Source: Pseudomonadota bacterium
GTDB lineage: Bacteria > Pseudomonadota > Alphaproteobacteria > SMXQ01
Assembly: GCA_022566265.1 (NCBI GenBank)
Contig: JADFJG010000026.1
Location: 1 to 35,818, forward strand
Reading direction: 5' to 3'
Length of the DNA: 35,818 nucleotides
Part shown: one piece after another, positions 6,791 to 14,664 of the stretch
Numbering within the stretch: the stretch's first letter is position 1
Layout of the letters: the number at the start of each line of letters is the position of its first letter
Notes under the pieces: generated by a model
Seen by the model: the letters and a program-made list of their open reading frames with translations, nothing else
Database searches by the model: none
What the model was told of the DNA's origin: nothing
Made by a program: the position numbers and the translations under genes

Positions 6791-7165
6791 TCTGTCAGAG
6801 CCCCCGATAGCAGATGAAGTATGGCCTTCGATCATGGAGGCGGATGCTGTCGTTAGCAGTTCGGAGATCAACCCATTCATGCTTTTGCCTTGTAGCTTCG
6901 CGACAACATATAGGTCGTGGTGCAGCTCCGGGGTGAGACGGACGGAAAGCGTCCCGGAGAACGGGCGGTCAGGCTCTTCGCCGCGCTCGGCGCAGAAGGC
7001 GCGATAATCCTCTATAGAGTCGACAAAGGCTTGGCGTAGCTCATCAACCGATCGCCCCTGAAACGTAATCACGTCCCGTGTGTTGATCACTTCGCCATGA
7101 AAGACGTCGGCCTCGCTATCAAACTCTACACGACCGACAAAGCCCTCGAATTCCAGATTTCCCAC
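6770..7165 (-). CDS. hicB: HicB-family antitoxin
   Basis: Antitoxin of a type II toxin-antitoxin pair; it binds HicA and represses the operon. The 131 residues show the usual two parts. First, a partial RNase H-like fold (FEGFVGRVEFDSEADVFHGEV ... DVITFQGRSVDELRQAFVDSIEDY, residues 6-54). Second, a ribbon-helix-helix DNA-binding end, GTLSVRLTPELHHDLYVVAKLQGKSMNGLISELL, near 70-104. The start is GTG at 7165, with GAGGG 7 bases upstream. It lies 20 bases after hicA. The final residues after the RHH domain are low complexity and run into a palindromic repeat that supplies the stop codon. Confidence 0.9.
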   Translation of the reverse strand: MGNLEFEGFVGRVEFDSEADVFHGEVINTRDVITFQGRSVDELRQAFVDSIEDYRAFCAERGEEPDRPFSGTLSVRLTPELHHDLYVVAKLQGKSMNGLISELLTTASASMIEGHTSSAIGGSDRGEGVKS

Positions 7166-7185
7166 GGTATCACCCTCTAGCGGTT

Positions 7186-7449
7186 CTATTCACTGTCAGG
7201 CGCCACGCCCGCCGCGACAAGAAACCGGCGGACCGACTTTACGGCGCCCCTGTCTGTTTCTGGCCGGGGATGGGGCCGATGAAACACGGCCTTCGCCTCG
7301 TTTAAGGCTACCCGGACACGCGATCCCTTTCCTTCACTCAACTCTGCTCCGCAAGTTTTTAACCAAGCCTCAATGTCAGACCACAAGATTCCCGAGGGGG
7401 GCGGGTTTGCAAAAATGTTTTCAAGTGTCCGCCTATGCTTGGCCCTCAT
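7186..7449 (-). CDS. hicA: HicA-family mRNA interferase toxin
   Basis: An 87-residue toxin of the HicAB pair, expected to cleave mRNA on ribosomes. It has a double-stranded-RNA-binding-like fold: TLENIFANPPPSGILWSDIEAWL for helix 1, then GAELSEGKGSRVRVALN and the strand AVFHRPHPRPETDRGAVKSVRRFLVAAGV. The histidine in FHRPHP occupies the conserved catalytic position. The family's usual GSH before the strand is GSR here. The gene precedes hicB, the normal order. No Shine-Dalgarno is visible. A -10-like TATGAT lies only 11 bases before the ATG, so the message may be leaderless or nearly so. Confidence 0.88.
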   Translation of the reverse strand: MRAKHRRTLENIFANPPPSGILWSDIEAWLKTCGAELSEGKGSRVRVALNEAKAVFHRPHPRPETDRGAVKSVRRFLVAAGVAPDSE

Positions 7450-7456
7450 TGGTATA

Positions 7457-7477
7457 TGGTATCATATGATGATACCA
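7457..7477. promoter_or_regulatory. hicAB operator palindrome
   Basis: TGGTATCAT (7457-7465) and ATGATACCA (7469-7477) form a perfect 9-base inverted repeat with a 3-base spacer, 8 bases upstream of hicA. A -10-like TATGAT on the minus strand (7461-7466) lies inside it, so a bound HicB ribbon-helix-helix dimer would block the promoter. Confidence 0.7.
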
Positions 7478-7667
7478 TCAAGCACTGAAAAATGGCGGCG
7501 GTGGGCTTTGGGTTGTCACGACCTCGATAATCCCAAAAAACGCGCAAAACACCGAATTCGGCCAGAAATCCGGTCGATTTGCACCTATAAGCCGTTTCTG
7601 GAAGCCGTTTGTGTAAACATAAGGGCCTGGCCGGACGCGAAAATCCCAGCCAAGCCCTCAAAATAGT

Positions 7668-7744
7668 TGGTCGGGGAGAGAGGATTTGAACCTCCGGCCC
7701 CCACGTCCCGAACGTGGTGCTCTGCCAGGCTGAGCTACTCCCCG
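7668..7744 (-). tRNA. tRNA-Pro (anticodon CGG)
   Basis: A complete 77-base cloverleaf with encoded CCA. The acceptor stem CGGGGAG pairs with CTCCCCG, followed by discriminator A and CCA. The D-arm reads AGCTCAGCCTGGCAGAGC. The anticodon arm CCACG-TTCGGGA-CGTGG gives anticodon CGG, reading CCG. The T-arm contains GGTTCAAATCC. On the minus strand beyond the 3' end, AGGGCTTGGC/GCCAGGCCCT (about 7621-7655) can form a 10-base stem that may end transcription. Confidence 0.97.
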
Positions 7745-7770
7745 AGAGAGGCCGATTGGCGCGGTCGGCT

Positions 7771-7799
7771 CTTATATACCCGCTTCCCGGACTTGGCAA
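7771..7799 (-). promoter_or_regulatory. Promoter of tRNA-Pro
   Basis: On the minus strand TTGCCA (7799-7794) and TATAAG (7776-7771) are 17 bases apart. Transcription would start about 20 bases before the mature tRNA 5' end. Confidence 0.65.
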
Positions 7800-7821
7800 T
7801 GGCGGCGCCTCGGCCCCCCGT

Positions 7822-8547
7822 TCAGGCCACCGGATCGGGCTCGAGGCCGGCCTTGGCCGCGGCCTCGTAGCGGTCCTTCTCGGCGAGCCACAGATCGCCG
7901 TAATCGACGTGCCGCCAGTTGTCGAACCACGGCCCGCCGCGGGTGTGATGGACGACGTTGGGCGGGCCGCCCTCGGGCTTCTCGCACCAGCCCTCGAGCC
8001 AGTTCCAGGTCTCCCCCACGGCGCCGATAAGATCGTCCGCCAGCCACGAGAAGCGATGCAGGAAGGCGCCGGTCTCGGAACTCGCGACCTCGGCCGTCAG
8101 CGCCGCGTTCGCCGGATGGCCGCAGTTGTAGAGCATCATCGAGGACCAGTTCTTGCGCGGATAGACGGTCTGCACCTGGCCGTCCATCTTGGTCTTCTCC
8201 GGCGGCCGGTGGTCGTGATGGACGCACATCACCGCATAGCGCTCATCGATGAGGGCGATCAAATCCTTGACGTCGCCGAGCCACAGGAAATCGCAATCGC
8301 AAAACAGCGCCCAGCCCCGATAGCCCGCGAGATGGGGCACCAGGAAGCGGGTGTAGGTGAACTCGGTCGAGGACAGCGGGTCCTCGCCGCGGGTGTAGAT
8401 GCCTTGGGCCCGGAGATCCTTCTGCACCAGGGGGATGATATCGAGCGGCACCGAAGCGTTGCGAAGCATGGAATGCCGGCAGACCTGGTAGGCGATGTCC
8501 TCGCGGCTGTCCCAGCCGACATAGACGGGAAAGGGCTTGTCGCTCAC
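7822..8547 (-). CDS. Glycosyltransferase-like protein with DxD motif
   Basis: A 241-residue protein beginning PFPVYVGWDSREDIAYQVC, a nucleotide-sugar-binding first strand. It carries WALFCDCDFLWLGDV, whose DCD is a DxD-type motif that binds metal and nucleotide-sugar in GT-A enzymes. It resembles family 8-like transferases of alphaproteobacteria (from memory). No signal peptide or membrane helix is visible, so it should be cytoplasmic. It follows the TPR/glycosyltransferase gene on the same strand after 41 bases, so the two probably form an operon modifying a surface glycan or protein. Donor and acceptor are unknown. Confidence 0.72.
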   Translation of the reverse strand: MSDKPFPVYVGWDSREDIAYQVCRHSMLRNASVPLDIIPLVQKDLRAQGIYTRGEDPLSSTEFTYTRFLVPHLAGYRGWALFCDCDFLWLGDVKDLIALIDERYAVMCVHHDHRPPEKTKMDGQVQTVYPRKNWSSMMLYNCGHPANAALTAEVASSETGAFLHRFSWLADDLIGAVGETWNWLEGWCEKPEGGPPNVVHHTRGGPWFDNWRHVDYGDLWLAEKDRYEAAAKAGLEPDPVA

Positions 8548-8588
8548 TTGGGCGTACTCCTCTGACTATACGCGACTAGAACGCCGGC

Positions 8589-10283
8589 TTACGAGGCGGG
8601 CGGCAGATCGGCCACGAGGTCCGAGGCCAGCGCGTCGAAGGCCGCCCGCCAGTCCCCGTCCACCGCCTGGCGGTAGAGCCGGGAGCCCGGGAACCACGGT
8701 GATTCGGCGCCCTCGTTCATGCATTTATAATCCGCCGGGTGGGGCACGAGGATGCGGCTCGCCCGCCCGGCGCCGGCGCGAAGATGGACGTTGACGTTGC
8801 CGACGGCGACATATTCGTCGATCACCGAGAGGGTGGCCAGCATGTCCTCGACGGTCCCGTTCAGCGCCCCCAGATCGTGCACCGCGCGGCCGAGGCCGGC
8901 GGAAAGCCGGTCGATCTCACCCGCCCGAGGGCCGCTTTGCAGGGCGAGGAAGGTGCCGGGGACCTGGGACAGTCCCTTCGCCAGCCCGTCGATCGGCGCG
9001 AACTTGTAAAAGATGCCGGTACCCCCGGGGGCGCCCTTGCGCCAGCTTAGCCCGACATAGGGCGGCGGACCCAATCCCCGAAGGCGCGCCTTCATGTTCT
9101 CGACATTGGCCGGCTCGGGCGCCAACGGCAGGGGGGGTGGAAACTCGGCCGCGGTCTTGACGCCAAGAAGGAATGGCAGATCCCCCGCCAGCAGGAACCA
9201 ATCCTCGGCGGCGGGCCGGGCGTTCTCGGCGACGACGGTGTTGATGAAGGCAAGGCGTCCGGCGAGGGGGGCGAAGCGCGCGCTCGCCTGGTAGTCGATC
9301 CAGGCGCCCCGGTCCTCCAGTTCGGGCGCGAAGCGGAGGAAACATATCTCGTCCTCGAGATCGGGCTCGCCGCGGAGGAAGATGTCGCTCTCATCGAGCG
9401 CCGACGGCAAGGGCCGGCGGTCGGCCTCTCCCGCCCCGCCCGCTCCCAGCGGCCGCGAGAGGAAGGCCTCGAAACCTTCCTCGAACCTTCCCGCCGCCAG
9501 CAGCAGGACCGCCCGCAGGAACCGGGCGCGGGCGAAATCGGGCTTGGCCTCGAGCGCCTTCTCCTGCGACGCCAGGGCTTCGTCGAAGCGCCCGAGATGG
9601 CGGTAGACGATGCCAAGCGAGCTCTCGACCTCGGCCCGCGCCGGGTCGATTTCCAGGGCGCGCCGGTTCGCCGCCGCGGCGCCCTCGAAGTCCCGCTTCC
9701 GCGTCAAGGCCCTGGCGAGGTTGGCGTGGGTGGTGGCGAGGTCGGGCTTGAGTTCCATCGCCTGATTGAACCGCGCGATGGCGTCGTCCGTCCTCGCCTC
9801 CTGCAACAGCGTCACGCCGAGATTGTTGTAAGCGGGGACGTTTTCAGGGTCGGCGGCGATGGCGCGCTCGAACGCCCCGATGGCGTCCTGGTAACGGCCG
9901 GCATGTATCAGTGCGCTACCCAGGTTGTTGTGGGCATCGGAAGAGCCGGGCTCGGCGGCGATCGCGCGCTCGAAGTGAACGATGGCCCGGTCGGTCTCGC
10001 CGCGGCCGAGCAGCAGCGTGCCGAGGTTGTTGTGGGCCTTGGTGAAGTCCGGCTTCGCCTTGAGCGCGCGGTTGAAGAATTCGATGGCGGGCGGCACCTT
10101 GCCGCTCTTGGCGGCGATCCCCCCCATGAGGTGGAGCGCCTCGGCGTGGTTGGGGTCCGTTGCCAGGATCCCCCGGCAGACCGACTCGGCCTTCATCAAT
10201 CGGCCGGCGATGGCGTGCTCATAGGCGACATCGTATTCGGCGCCTTGGCCCCCTTGGGCCTCTTCGCCCTCGTTTTTCACCAT
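8589..10283 (-). CDS. TPR protein with C-terminal glycosyltransferase-like domain
   Basis: A 564-residue protein. Residues about 20-285 are a run of seven to eight tetratricopeptide repeats with the consensus ..A..NLG..L...G....AI..F..A....P; the row 'AHNNLGTLLLGRGETDRAI' is typical. Residues about 300-564 resemble the degenerate GT9/GT41-like domain often fused to such repeats: YVGLSWRKGAPGG, FLALQSGPRAGEIDRL, a helix with EDMLATLSVIDEYVAVGN, and SPWFPGSRLYRQ near the end. ATG at 10283 is preferred over an upstream TTG at 10337. A protein or glycan glycosylation role is inferred from the fusion and from the DxD transferase gene that follows 41 bases later. No membrane segment is visible. Confidence 0.78.
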   Translation of the reverse strand: MVKNEGEEAQGGQGAEYDVAYEHAIAGRLMKAESVCRGILATDPNHAEALHLMGGIAAKSGKVPPAIEFFNRALKAKPDFTKAHNNLGTLLLGRGETDRAIVHFERAIAAEPGSSDAHNNLGSALIHAGRYQDAIGAFERAIAADPENVPAYNNLGVTLLQEARTDDAIARFNQAMELKPDLATTHANLARALTRKRDFEGAAAANRRALEIDPARAEVESSLGIVYRHLGRFDEALASQEKALEAKPDFARARFLRAVLLLAAGRFEEGFEAFLSRPLGAGGAGEADRRPLPSALDESDIFLRGEPDLEDEICFLRFAPELEDRGAWIDYQASARFAPLAGRLAFINTVVAENARPAAEDWFLLAGDLPFLLGVKTAAEFPPPLPLAPEPANVENMKARLRGLGPPPYVGLSWRKGAPGGTGIFYKFAPIDGLAKGLSQVPGTFLALQSGPRAGEIDRLSAGLGRAVHDLGALNGTVEDMLATLSVIDEYVAVGNVNVHLRAGAGRASRILVPHPADYKCMNEGAESPWFPGSRLYRQAVDGDWRAAFDALASDLVADLPPAS

Positions 10284-10509
10284 ACCCGAGTGTCCTGAAT
10301 GGAAGTGAGATCGGCCACCGGCGAAGCCAGGGTGCAATGCGTGGCGGAATTATAACGGAGTTCCGGCCGAGGGTCCAAGGCCACGCGCCGCCGGTCGGCG
10401 CCGGACCGCCATCGCGACCGCACGCGGTGGCTCGCCGCGAAGCGGCCTCACCGGTGTTGAATTTGGAAAATGAAAAGGCTTCAGGCGAGCCGGCGGACGC
10501 GGCGCGGCG

Positions 10510-11640
10510 TCACTGCGGGATGATGGTTTCCGAAGAGGCGAATCCGTTCAGTTTCGCCAGCAAATATTCCAGGTTGTCGGAACCGATATCCATGTCCTCG
10601 AACTGGGTGAGCACCCGTTCGATCATGCGCTTGGTGAAGCGTTCGCGGTCGTTTTCCTGGCCGTCATAGCCGGTTTCCCGGGCCACCTCGACGGCCATCT
10701 TCACCGCCGGCAGCAGCGCCTTCGGCAACAGCGCCTTGTCGTAGATGGACTTGAGGCCCAAATCCCCCCCGTCGTAAATGAGCATCCGGGCGTTGACCAC
10801 CGAAACTCCGGCGCGCCGCGCCAGCGCGGCCTCGAAGAACGCCAAATCGCCCATGCAAAGCGCTCTCAGGATGATCGACGGGGTGAGGCGCGAATTCTCG
10901 TGAAGCTGGAGCACCAGCTCTTCGACCTCACCGCTCTCGACGCCGGCCCGGACGAGGGAAAGGGTGGCGCGTTCGCGCATGCCCAGGACCAGGTCGGTCG
11001 TGACCTCGGGCGACAATTCGTGGTGTGTCGCCAGATGATCCTTGAGCTTGTCGGAGACCATGGTCACCAGGCGCTCGGCGATGCCGACCGGCAGTTTCGC
11101 GCGGTAGGCCATGCGCTCATTCACTTTTTCGCTTTCGCCGAAGTGATCGATGGCCTTTTCAAATGACCGATCGGAAATCTCCGCGCCGACATTGTCCATC
11201 AGGGTAACGACGACGTCCTCGTTCCTGGTATCGACCAAGGCGTCCGACACCATTTCCGACACCGTCTCGCGCCGGGCGACGGCGGACTGCTTGGCGGCAT
11301 CCGAGGCGTTGATGATCTCGACCAGGTCGTCTTCGGTGAGCACCTGGGAAAACTCGAGGACGGGGATCGCCACCGAATCCACGTCCTTCGCCAGGCTCAA
11401 GGCGACGTCGTGGGGAATCTGCGGGCATTCCTTGAGATGCTCGGACAACGCCTCGCGCACCTGGACTTCCACATCGCGTGCCATGATGCGGAATATCTCT
11501 TCCGCCAGGCGGCGTTCGCTGTCGCTGAAACCCCCACCGCCGAAACGGGAGGCGATCTTGCCTATCGTGCCCGCCCTCGTCTCCGGCGAGGGATCGCACA
11601 TCAGCTTTTCGACATCGGCTTTGGTCAGACTGGCTTTCAT
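10510..11640 (-). CDS. DUF2336 domain protein
   Basis: A 376-residue cytoplasmic protein composed of helical HEAT-like repeats, matching DUF2336, a family expanded in Rhodospirillales and related alphaproteobacteria. It starts MKASLTKADVEKLMCDPSPETRAG (ATG 11640). It keeps the motifs I associate with the family: AEEIFRIMARDVEVQVREALSEHLKE, DVDSVAIPVLEFSQVLTEDDLVEII and RETVSEMVSDALVDT. No catalytic residues are known to me. It stands alone on this strand, with a 219-base upstream gap that is AT-rich near 11765-11800 and probably holds its promoter. Confidence 0.85.
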   Translation of the reverse strand: MKASLTKADVEKLMCDPSPETRAGTIGKIASRFGGGGFSDSERRLAEEIFRIMARDVEVQVREALSEHLKECPQIPHDVALSLAKDVDSVAIPVLEFSQVLTEDDLVEIINASDAAKQSAVARRETVSEMVSDALVDTRNEDVVVTLMDNVGAEISDRSFEKAIDHFGESEKVNERMAYRAKLPVGIAERLVTMVSDKLKDHLATHHELSPEVTTDLVLGMRERATLSLVRAGVESGEVEELVLQLHENSRLTPSIILRALCMGDLAFFEAALARRAGVSVVNARMLIYDGGDLGLKSIYDKALLPKALLPAVKMAVEVARETGYDGQENDRERFTKRMIERVLTQFEDMDIGSDNLEYLLAKLNGFASSETIIPQ

Positions 11641-11859
11641 TCGTGTCTTTCGTGGGCCTCGAGTATCGGTGCCGGGCGATGGGGGAACGACCGGCGATGG
11701 CCCCTGGGACAAAAATCGGATCCGCCGAGAGATCGCCGCCGGAGAGCGCCGCCAATAGCCGTAAGGTTAATTAAACTCTAACGCCCAAAGATTAAGGAAA
11801 CCTGAATCCCGCCGCCGGGTGGATGCCGGCGCGGGCACGCGGATAAGGGATAGCCCCGA

Positions 11860-12612
11860 TCAGCGGCTCTTCGGGAGTCCCTGGCCAACATTCTCGATCT
11901 GGTCCGCCAGCGAGATCGGCTGGGCCGAGGCGATCTCCAGGTCACGGTCCTCGAAGACGTCCTTGCCCGGGTGTTTCTTCGCCCATTCCTCGACCACGGT
12001 CTCGCGGAGGCGTATCAGCGCCGCCACCTGGGGGTGGAACAGGCGGATCATGGCGCCGACCCACCGGTTGACGGGCCAGGAAGGCTGGGCGTGCGAGATG
12101 ACGAAGGAATCCAGCATCGCGCAGACATCCTCGGCCCGGTACCACACTTCGCCGGTTACCCAGCGGTTGGTGGTGAACAGGCAGATGGGAAATCCGTAGC
12201 TGTCCATGGAGATGCCGATCAGGTGGCTCAAGGCGTCGTCCTTCTCGTCCGGCAGCTCGAGGTCGGGAAGGGGCGCGGGCTTGACGCCCTTCGGCATGCC
12301 CTTGGGCCGCAGGAAGGTGTGGAAGTGGCCGTGTTCGCCGACCCTGAGCTCCGCCGGATGGGCGTGGTAGTAGTACTGGGAATGGGATTCGTTGTCGTAG
12401 ACGTCGCCGTCCGGGTAGTGGTTCCATTCGTAAAAGGTGCCGGTGTCCTTGATCAGCTCGCCGACGAGGTTATCACTGGTTTTTTCCAGCACCTGGTGCA
12501 CTTCCATGACCTCTTCACCGGCCGCCGCCATATCCTCGAGCCGTTGCCTCGAAAGGCCGGAGAAGTCGATTTCCCCGATCCCGGGTGGGGTCCTGGATTG
12601 ATCGGCCGGCAT
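11860..12612 (-). CDS. His-rich protein of unknown function (DUF6969-like), paralogue A
   Basis: A 250-residue protein without signal peptide or membrane segment. A conserved cluster of aromatic and histidine residues runs from GTFYEWNHYPDGDVYD through SHSQYYYHAHP to GEHGHFHTFLRPKGMP (about residues 60-108). The spacing HxxxxxHxH...HxHxH looks suited to binding a metal. It is followed by DDALSHLIGISMDSYGFPI and LFTTNRWVTGEVWYRAEDV. A second copy with the same order of motifs lies at 14783-15559. I recall the family name DUF6969 but am not sure of it. ATG at 12612 is chosen over the GTG one codon earlier. The gene stands at the left border of the P460/Tp34 region. Confidence 0.7.
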   Translation of the reverse strand: MPADQSRTPPGIGEIDFSGLSRQRLEDMAAAGEEVMEVHQVLEKTSDNLVGELIKDTGTFYEWNHYPDGDVYDNESHSQYYYHAHPAELRVGEHGHFHTFLRPKGMPKGVKPAPLPDLELPDEKDDALSHLIGISMDSYGFPICLFTTNRWVTGEVWYRAEDVCAMLDSFVISHAQPSWPVNRWVGAMIRLFHPQVAALIRLRETVVEEWAKKHPGKDVFEDRDLEIASAQPISLADQIENVGQGLPKSR

Positions 12613-12773
12613 CACGTCATTCCCGATGAAGCGGTTCGATGGTGGCGCGTCGGGCGCCCCCGTCCAGAGATAATGTAAACACGCCCCATCCCGATGTTAA
12701 GCGGCGCGTGCCATCGGGCGCGCCGATAGGCGCGGCGATCGGCGTGATGATACCTGTTGCCGATAAGCAGCGC

Positions 12774-12842
12774 TCATCCTCCTTCGCGCACCAGCCGGAA
12801 TCCGATCGGAATGGGCTCAGGCGCGCCGCGACACCCGTGCCC
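12774..12842 (-). pseudogene. 3' remnant of a SUMF1/FGE-domain gene
   Basis: The minus strand reads ..GCRGAPEPIPIGFRLVREGG-stop (stop at 12776-12774). It ends like the intact SUMF1-domain gene at 15693, whose last residues are HILIGFRLVRETE, and keeps the preceding GC-R pattern. Only about 20 codons remain and no upstream frame continues it. Confidence 0.6.
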
Positions 12843-12845
12843 TAC

Positions 12846-12957
12846 CACGCCGGGCGGATCTTTAGCACGGCCGGCGACAGCGTGGTGGCGGAGTTCGGCA
12901 GCGCGGTCGAGGCTGTGCGCTCGGCCATTTCAGTCCGGGAAAATCTTAAATTCCGCC
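12846..12957 (+). pseudogene. Fragment of a class III adenylate/guanylate cyclase
   Basis: The plus strand reads HAGRIFSTAGDSVVAEFGSA, then VEAVRSAISVRENL, and stops being recognisable. GDSVVAEF with the following VEAVR helix is the hallmark of the class III cyclase catalytic domain (usual form GDAVLAEF). Only about 35 codons of a domain of some 180 remain, so this is debris rather than a gene. Confidence 0.65.
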
Positions 12958-12963
12958 CGCCGG

Positions 12964-13117
12964 AGGGAGGCCGCCACGCAAGCTACAGGTCTTGCGCGCC
13001 AGCTTCGGCTACCCCGTGCAAAGCGGTCTCAATCCTCGGGTTCGGAAACCTCGGTGAGCTTCCCCCCGGCCAGCTTGAAATGAAAATTTCCCGTTGCCGG
13101 TTCCATCCAGCGTTTGT
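12964..13117 (-). repeat. Truncated duplicate of the 3' end of the Tp34-family gene (copy A)
   Basis: About 154 bases nearly identical to 13934-14086, with one single-base indel and scattered substitutions. The minus strand still encodes KRWMEPATGNFHFKLAGGKL followed by TEVSEPED-stop, the last 29 or so residues of the Tp34-family protein. The copy breaks off at 13117, just before the FNR box of the TPR gene. Confidence 0.85.
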
Positions 13118-13139
13118 ACAGGGGGACAAGCCAAAGGAT

Positions 13140-13181
13140 TTGATCTGAATCAATGATCCTGCACACCGCCTCTTGTAGATT
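13140..13181 (+). promoter_or_regulatory. FNR/Anr-type box and -10 of the TPR gene promoter
   Basis: TTGAT-CTGA-ATCAA (13140-13153) is a perfect FNR-family dyad. TAGATT at 13176-13181 would place the transcription start near 13188, so the dyad is centred at about -41.5, the spacing of FNR-activated class II promoters. The 5' untranslated region to ATG 13367 would be about 180 bases. FixK/Dnr regulators read the same sequence. Confidence 0.65.
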
Positions 13182-13366
13182 TCCGCCCCATCAAACCTTT
13201 CGGGCTGCGTGCGCCCCTGCTTCACCGCATCGAAGCCAAGGGGAGAGGCACTAACATGAATTCCTGAGAAGGCGAACCAAGCCAAGAAAAAGCCACGCCC
13301 GAAATTGCGGGACAGTGTTTTCTACGACACTGTATTTCCGCAATGAAAAGCACAAGGAGAGAAACC

Positions 13367-13864
13367 ATGTTGAGCAAGCATATCTTGGCCGCAATATTGA
13401 CTTTGGGGCTGGCGTCCGCGGTGATGGCGGCAGGCTCGCCCAGCACGTCGGCGCCCAAGACGGTCGTTTCCACCTTCGACATCGCCGAGAAGGCGGTCAA
13501 GGCGGAAGATTACAAGCGGGCCATCCCGCTGTTGAAGAAGGTGATCGCCAAGAACCCGAACCACTACGACGCCTTGAACTATCTGGGCTTCAGCCACCGC
13601 CAACTGGGCGAGAACGACACTGCGCTCGGCTACTACAAGACGGTGCTGGCCATGAAGCCGGACCACCGGGGGGCTAACGAGTACCTGGGCGAACTGTACC
13701 TGAAGGAGGGCAAACTGGATTTGGCCAAGAAGCAACTGGCCAAGCTCGACAAGATCTGCTTTTTCGGCTGCAAGGAGTTCGACGACCTGAAGACCGCCAT
13801 CAAGGCCTACGCGAGCGGCGGTGGCTTCACCGGCTTCTCCAAGCAGCCACAGAGCGCCAACTGA
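13367..13864 (+). CDS. Exported TPR protein
   Basis: A 165-residue protein with a clear signal peptide (MLSKHILAAILTLGLASAVMAAG, cleavage near residue 22-23), so periplasmic. The mature part holds three TPR-like units: AEKAVKAEDYKRAIPLLKKVI, NPNHYDALNYLGFSHRQLG and DHRGANEYLGELYLKEGKLD. Two cysteines stand near the C-terminus (KICFFGCKEF, CxxxC). ATG at 13367 follows AAGGAGAG; an in-frame ATG at 13343 lacks a signal-peptide layout. It converges on the Tp34-family gene. A perfect FNR box stands upstream. Its last 29 coding bases before the variable tail are repeated at 13885-13913. The partner protein is unknown; TPR proteins of this type scaffold assembly. Confidence 0.78.
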   Translation: MLSKHILAAILTLGLASAVMAAGSPSTSAPKTVVSTFDIAEKAVKAEDYKRAIPLLKKVIAKNPNHYDALNYLGFSHRQLGENDTALGYYKTVLAMKPDHRGANEYLGELYLKEGKLDLAKKQLAKLDKICFFGCKEFDDLKTAIKAYASGGGFTGFSKQPQSAN

Positions 13865-13884
13865 CACCGGCCCAGGGCTACTCG

Positions 13885-13913
13885 GCGGCGGTGGCTTCAC
13901 CGGCTTCTCCAAG
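13885..13913 (+). repeat. Duplicated 3' end of the TPR gene
   Basis: 29 bases identical to 13815-13843 inside the TPR gene (encoding GGGFTGFSK). The original continues to QPQSAN-stop; this copy continues GGCAACTGA, that is Gly-Asn-stop, in the equivalent frame. It looks like the end of a second TPR gene whose body was lost. Confidence 0.75.
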
Positions 13914-13933
13914 GGCAACTGACCGCCCGCCGT

Positions 13934-14086
13934 AGGGAGGCCACCACGCAAGCTACAGGTCTTGCACGCCAGCTTCGGAGACCCCTGCAAAGCGGTCTCA
14001 ATCCTCGGGTTCGGAAACCTCGGTGAGCTTTCCCCCGACCAGCTTGAAATGGAATTTTCCCGTTGCCGGTTCCATCCAGCGTTTGT
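13934..14086 (-). repeat. 3' end of the Tp34-family gene shared with copy A
   Basis: The intact counterpart of 12964-13117. It covers the last codons of the Tp34-family gene (stop at 13998) plus about 64 bases of downstream sequence, including CAAGCTACAGGTCTTGC on the plus strand. The two copies are about 970 bases apart in direct orientation and flank the TPR gene. Confidence 0.85.
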
Positions 14087-14585
14087 CATCCAAGCCGCGA
14101 GCGAAAGTCGGCACCCCTACGGTGATCGTAGCCTCGTACGTCCCGTCTCCAGCCAGTCCACTGTTGAACGCATAATGCAGGCCGCTACCACCCCACATGG
14201 GATGCAGCGAGCCTTTGACCTTTTTCCCAGTGTCCTTGTTAATTGCCTCAAACGTCACGTCGGCGTAAGGGATGCGAGTTTTGGATTTTGGATCGATGGG
14301 CTTCGCCTCGACGTGGTACAACTGGCCCGGCGCGACGCCCATTTCCATCCACTTGGCTGGCTTGCCCATCAGCATCCACATACCTTTTGCGCGTTCTAGT
14401 TCCATCTGGATGAGCATACCTTCGGCCGAGGCGCGGCCAACGAGCACGCCATGCTCTGCTTTGGATGCATCCACCGGGGTTGCTAAAACCTTGACCTTGG
14501 GTTCCGAGCTTTGCCCGGCGGCTACAGGTCCCGCCAAAGCAGCAGCCAGCGCCGCGGCCAGCGCCAGCACGTTATGTCTCCTCAT
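13998..14585 (-). CDS. Periplasmic Tp34/P19-family metal-binding protein
   Basis: A 195-residue protein with signal peptide MRRHNVLALAAALAAALAGP (cleavage near VAAG, residues 21-24). The family (Tp34, P19, FetP) are periplasmic cupredoxin-like proteins that bind iron and copper and serve ferrous/ferric uptake. Diagnostic features: VGRASAEGMLIQMELERAKG, with the acidic residue and methionines of the metal site; then KGSLHPMWGGSGLHYAFNSG and GDGTYEATITVGVP, matching the HPM..S.LHY and G.Y..T features of the family. The usual FTR1/EfeU-type permease partner is absent from the window. The start ATG 14585 has GGAGGAAA upstream. The promoter region carries one perfect and one degenerate FNR box. 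Confidence 0.82.
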   Translation of the reverse strand: MRRHNVLALAAALAAALAGPVAAGQSSEPKVKVLATPVDASKAEHGVLVGRASAEGMLIQMELERAKGMWMLMGKPAKWMEMGVAPGQLYHVEAKPIDPKSKTRIPYADVTFEAINKDTGKKVKGSLHPMWGGSGLHYAFNSGLAGDGTYEATITVGVPTFARGLDDKRWMEPATGKFHFKLVGGKLTEVSEPED

Positions 14586-14664
14586 AGTGATTTCCTCCGT
14601 TCCCCAGGTCGCTGTCTCTGATGCAGCGGAAGCGCAAAAAGACCATGCCTCCTTTGCGATGTCT

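Noticed and set aside
7450-7744. An integrated element using tRNA-Pro as attachment site
   Set aside because: No integrase and no direct repeat of the tRNA 3' end are visible in the window; hicAB alone is not enough.
12983-13285. A 100-codon minus-strand frame over the duplicated Tp34 end
   Set aside because: It is out of frame with the Tp34 remnant and has no homology; the region is debris.
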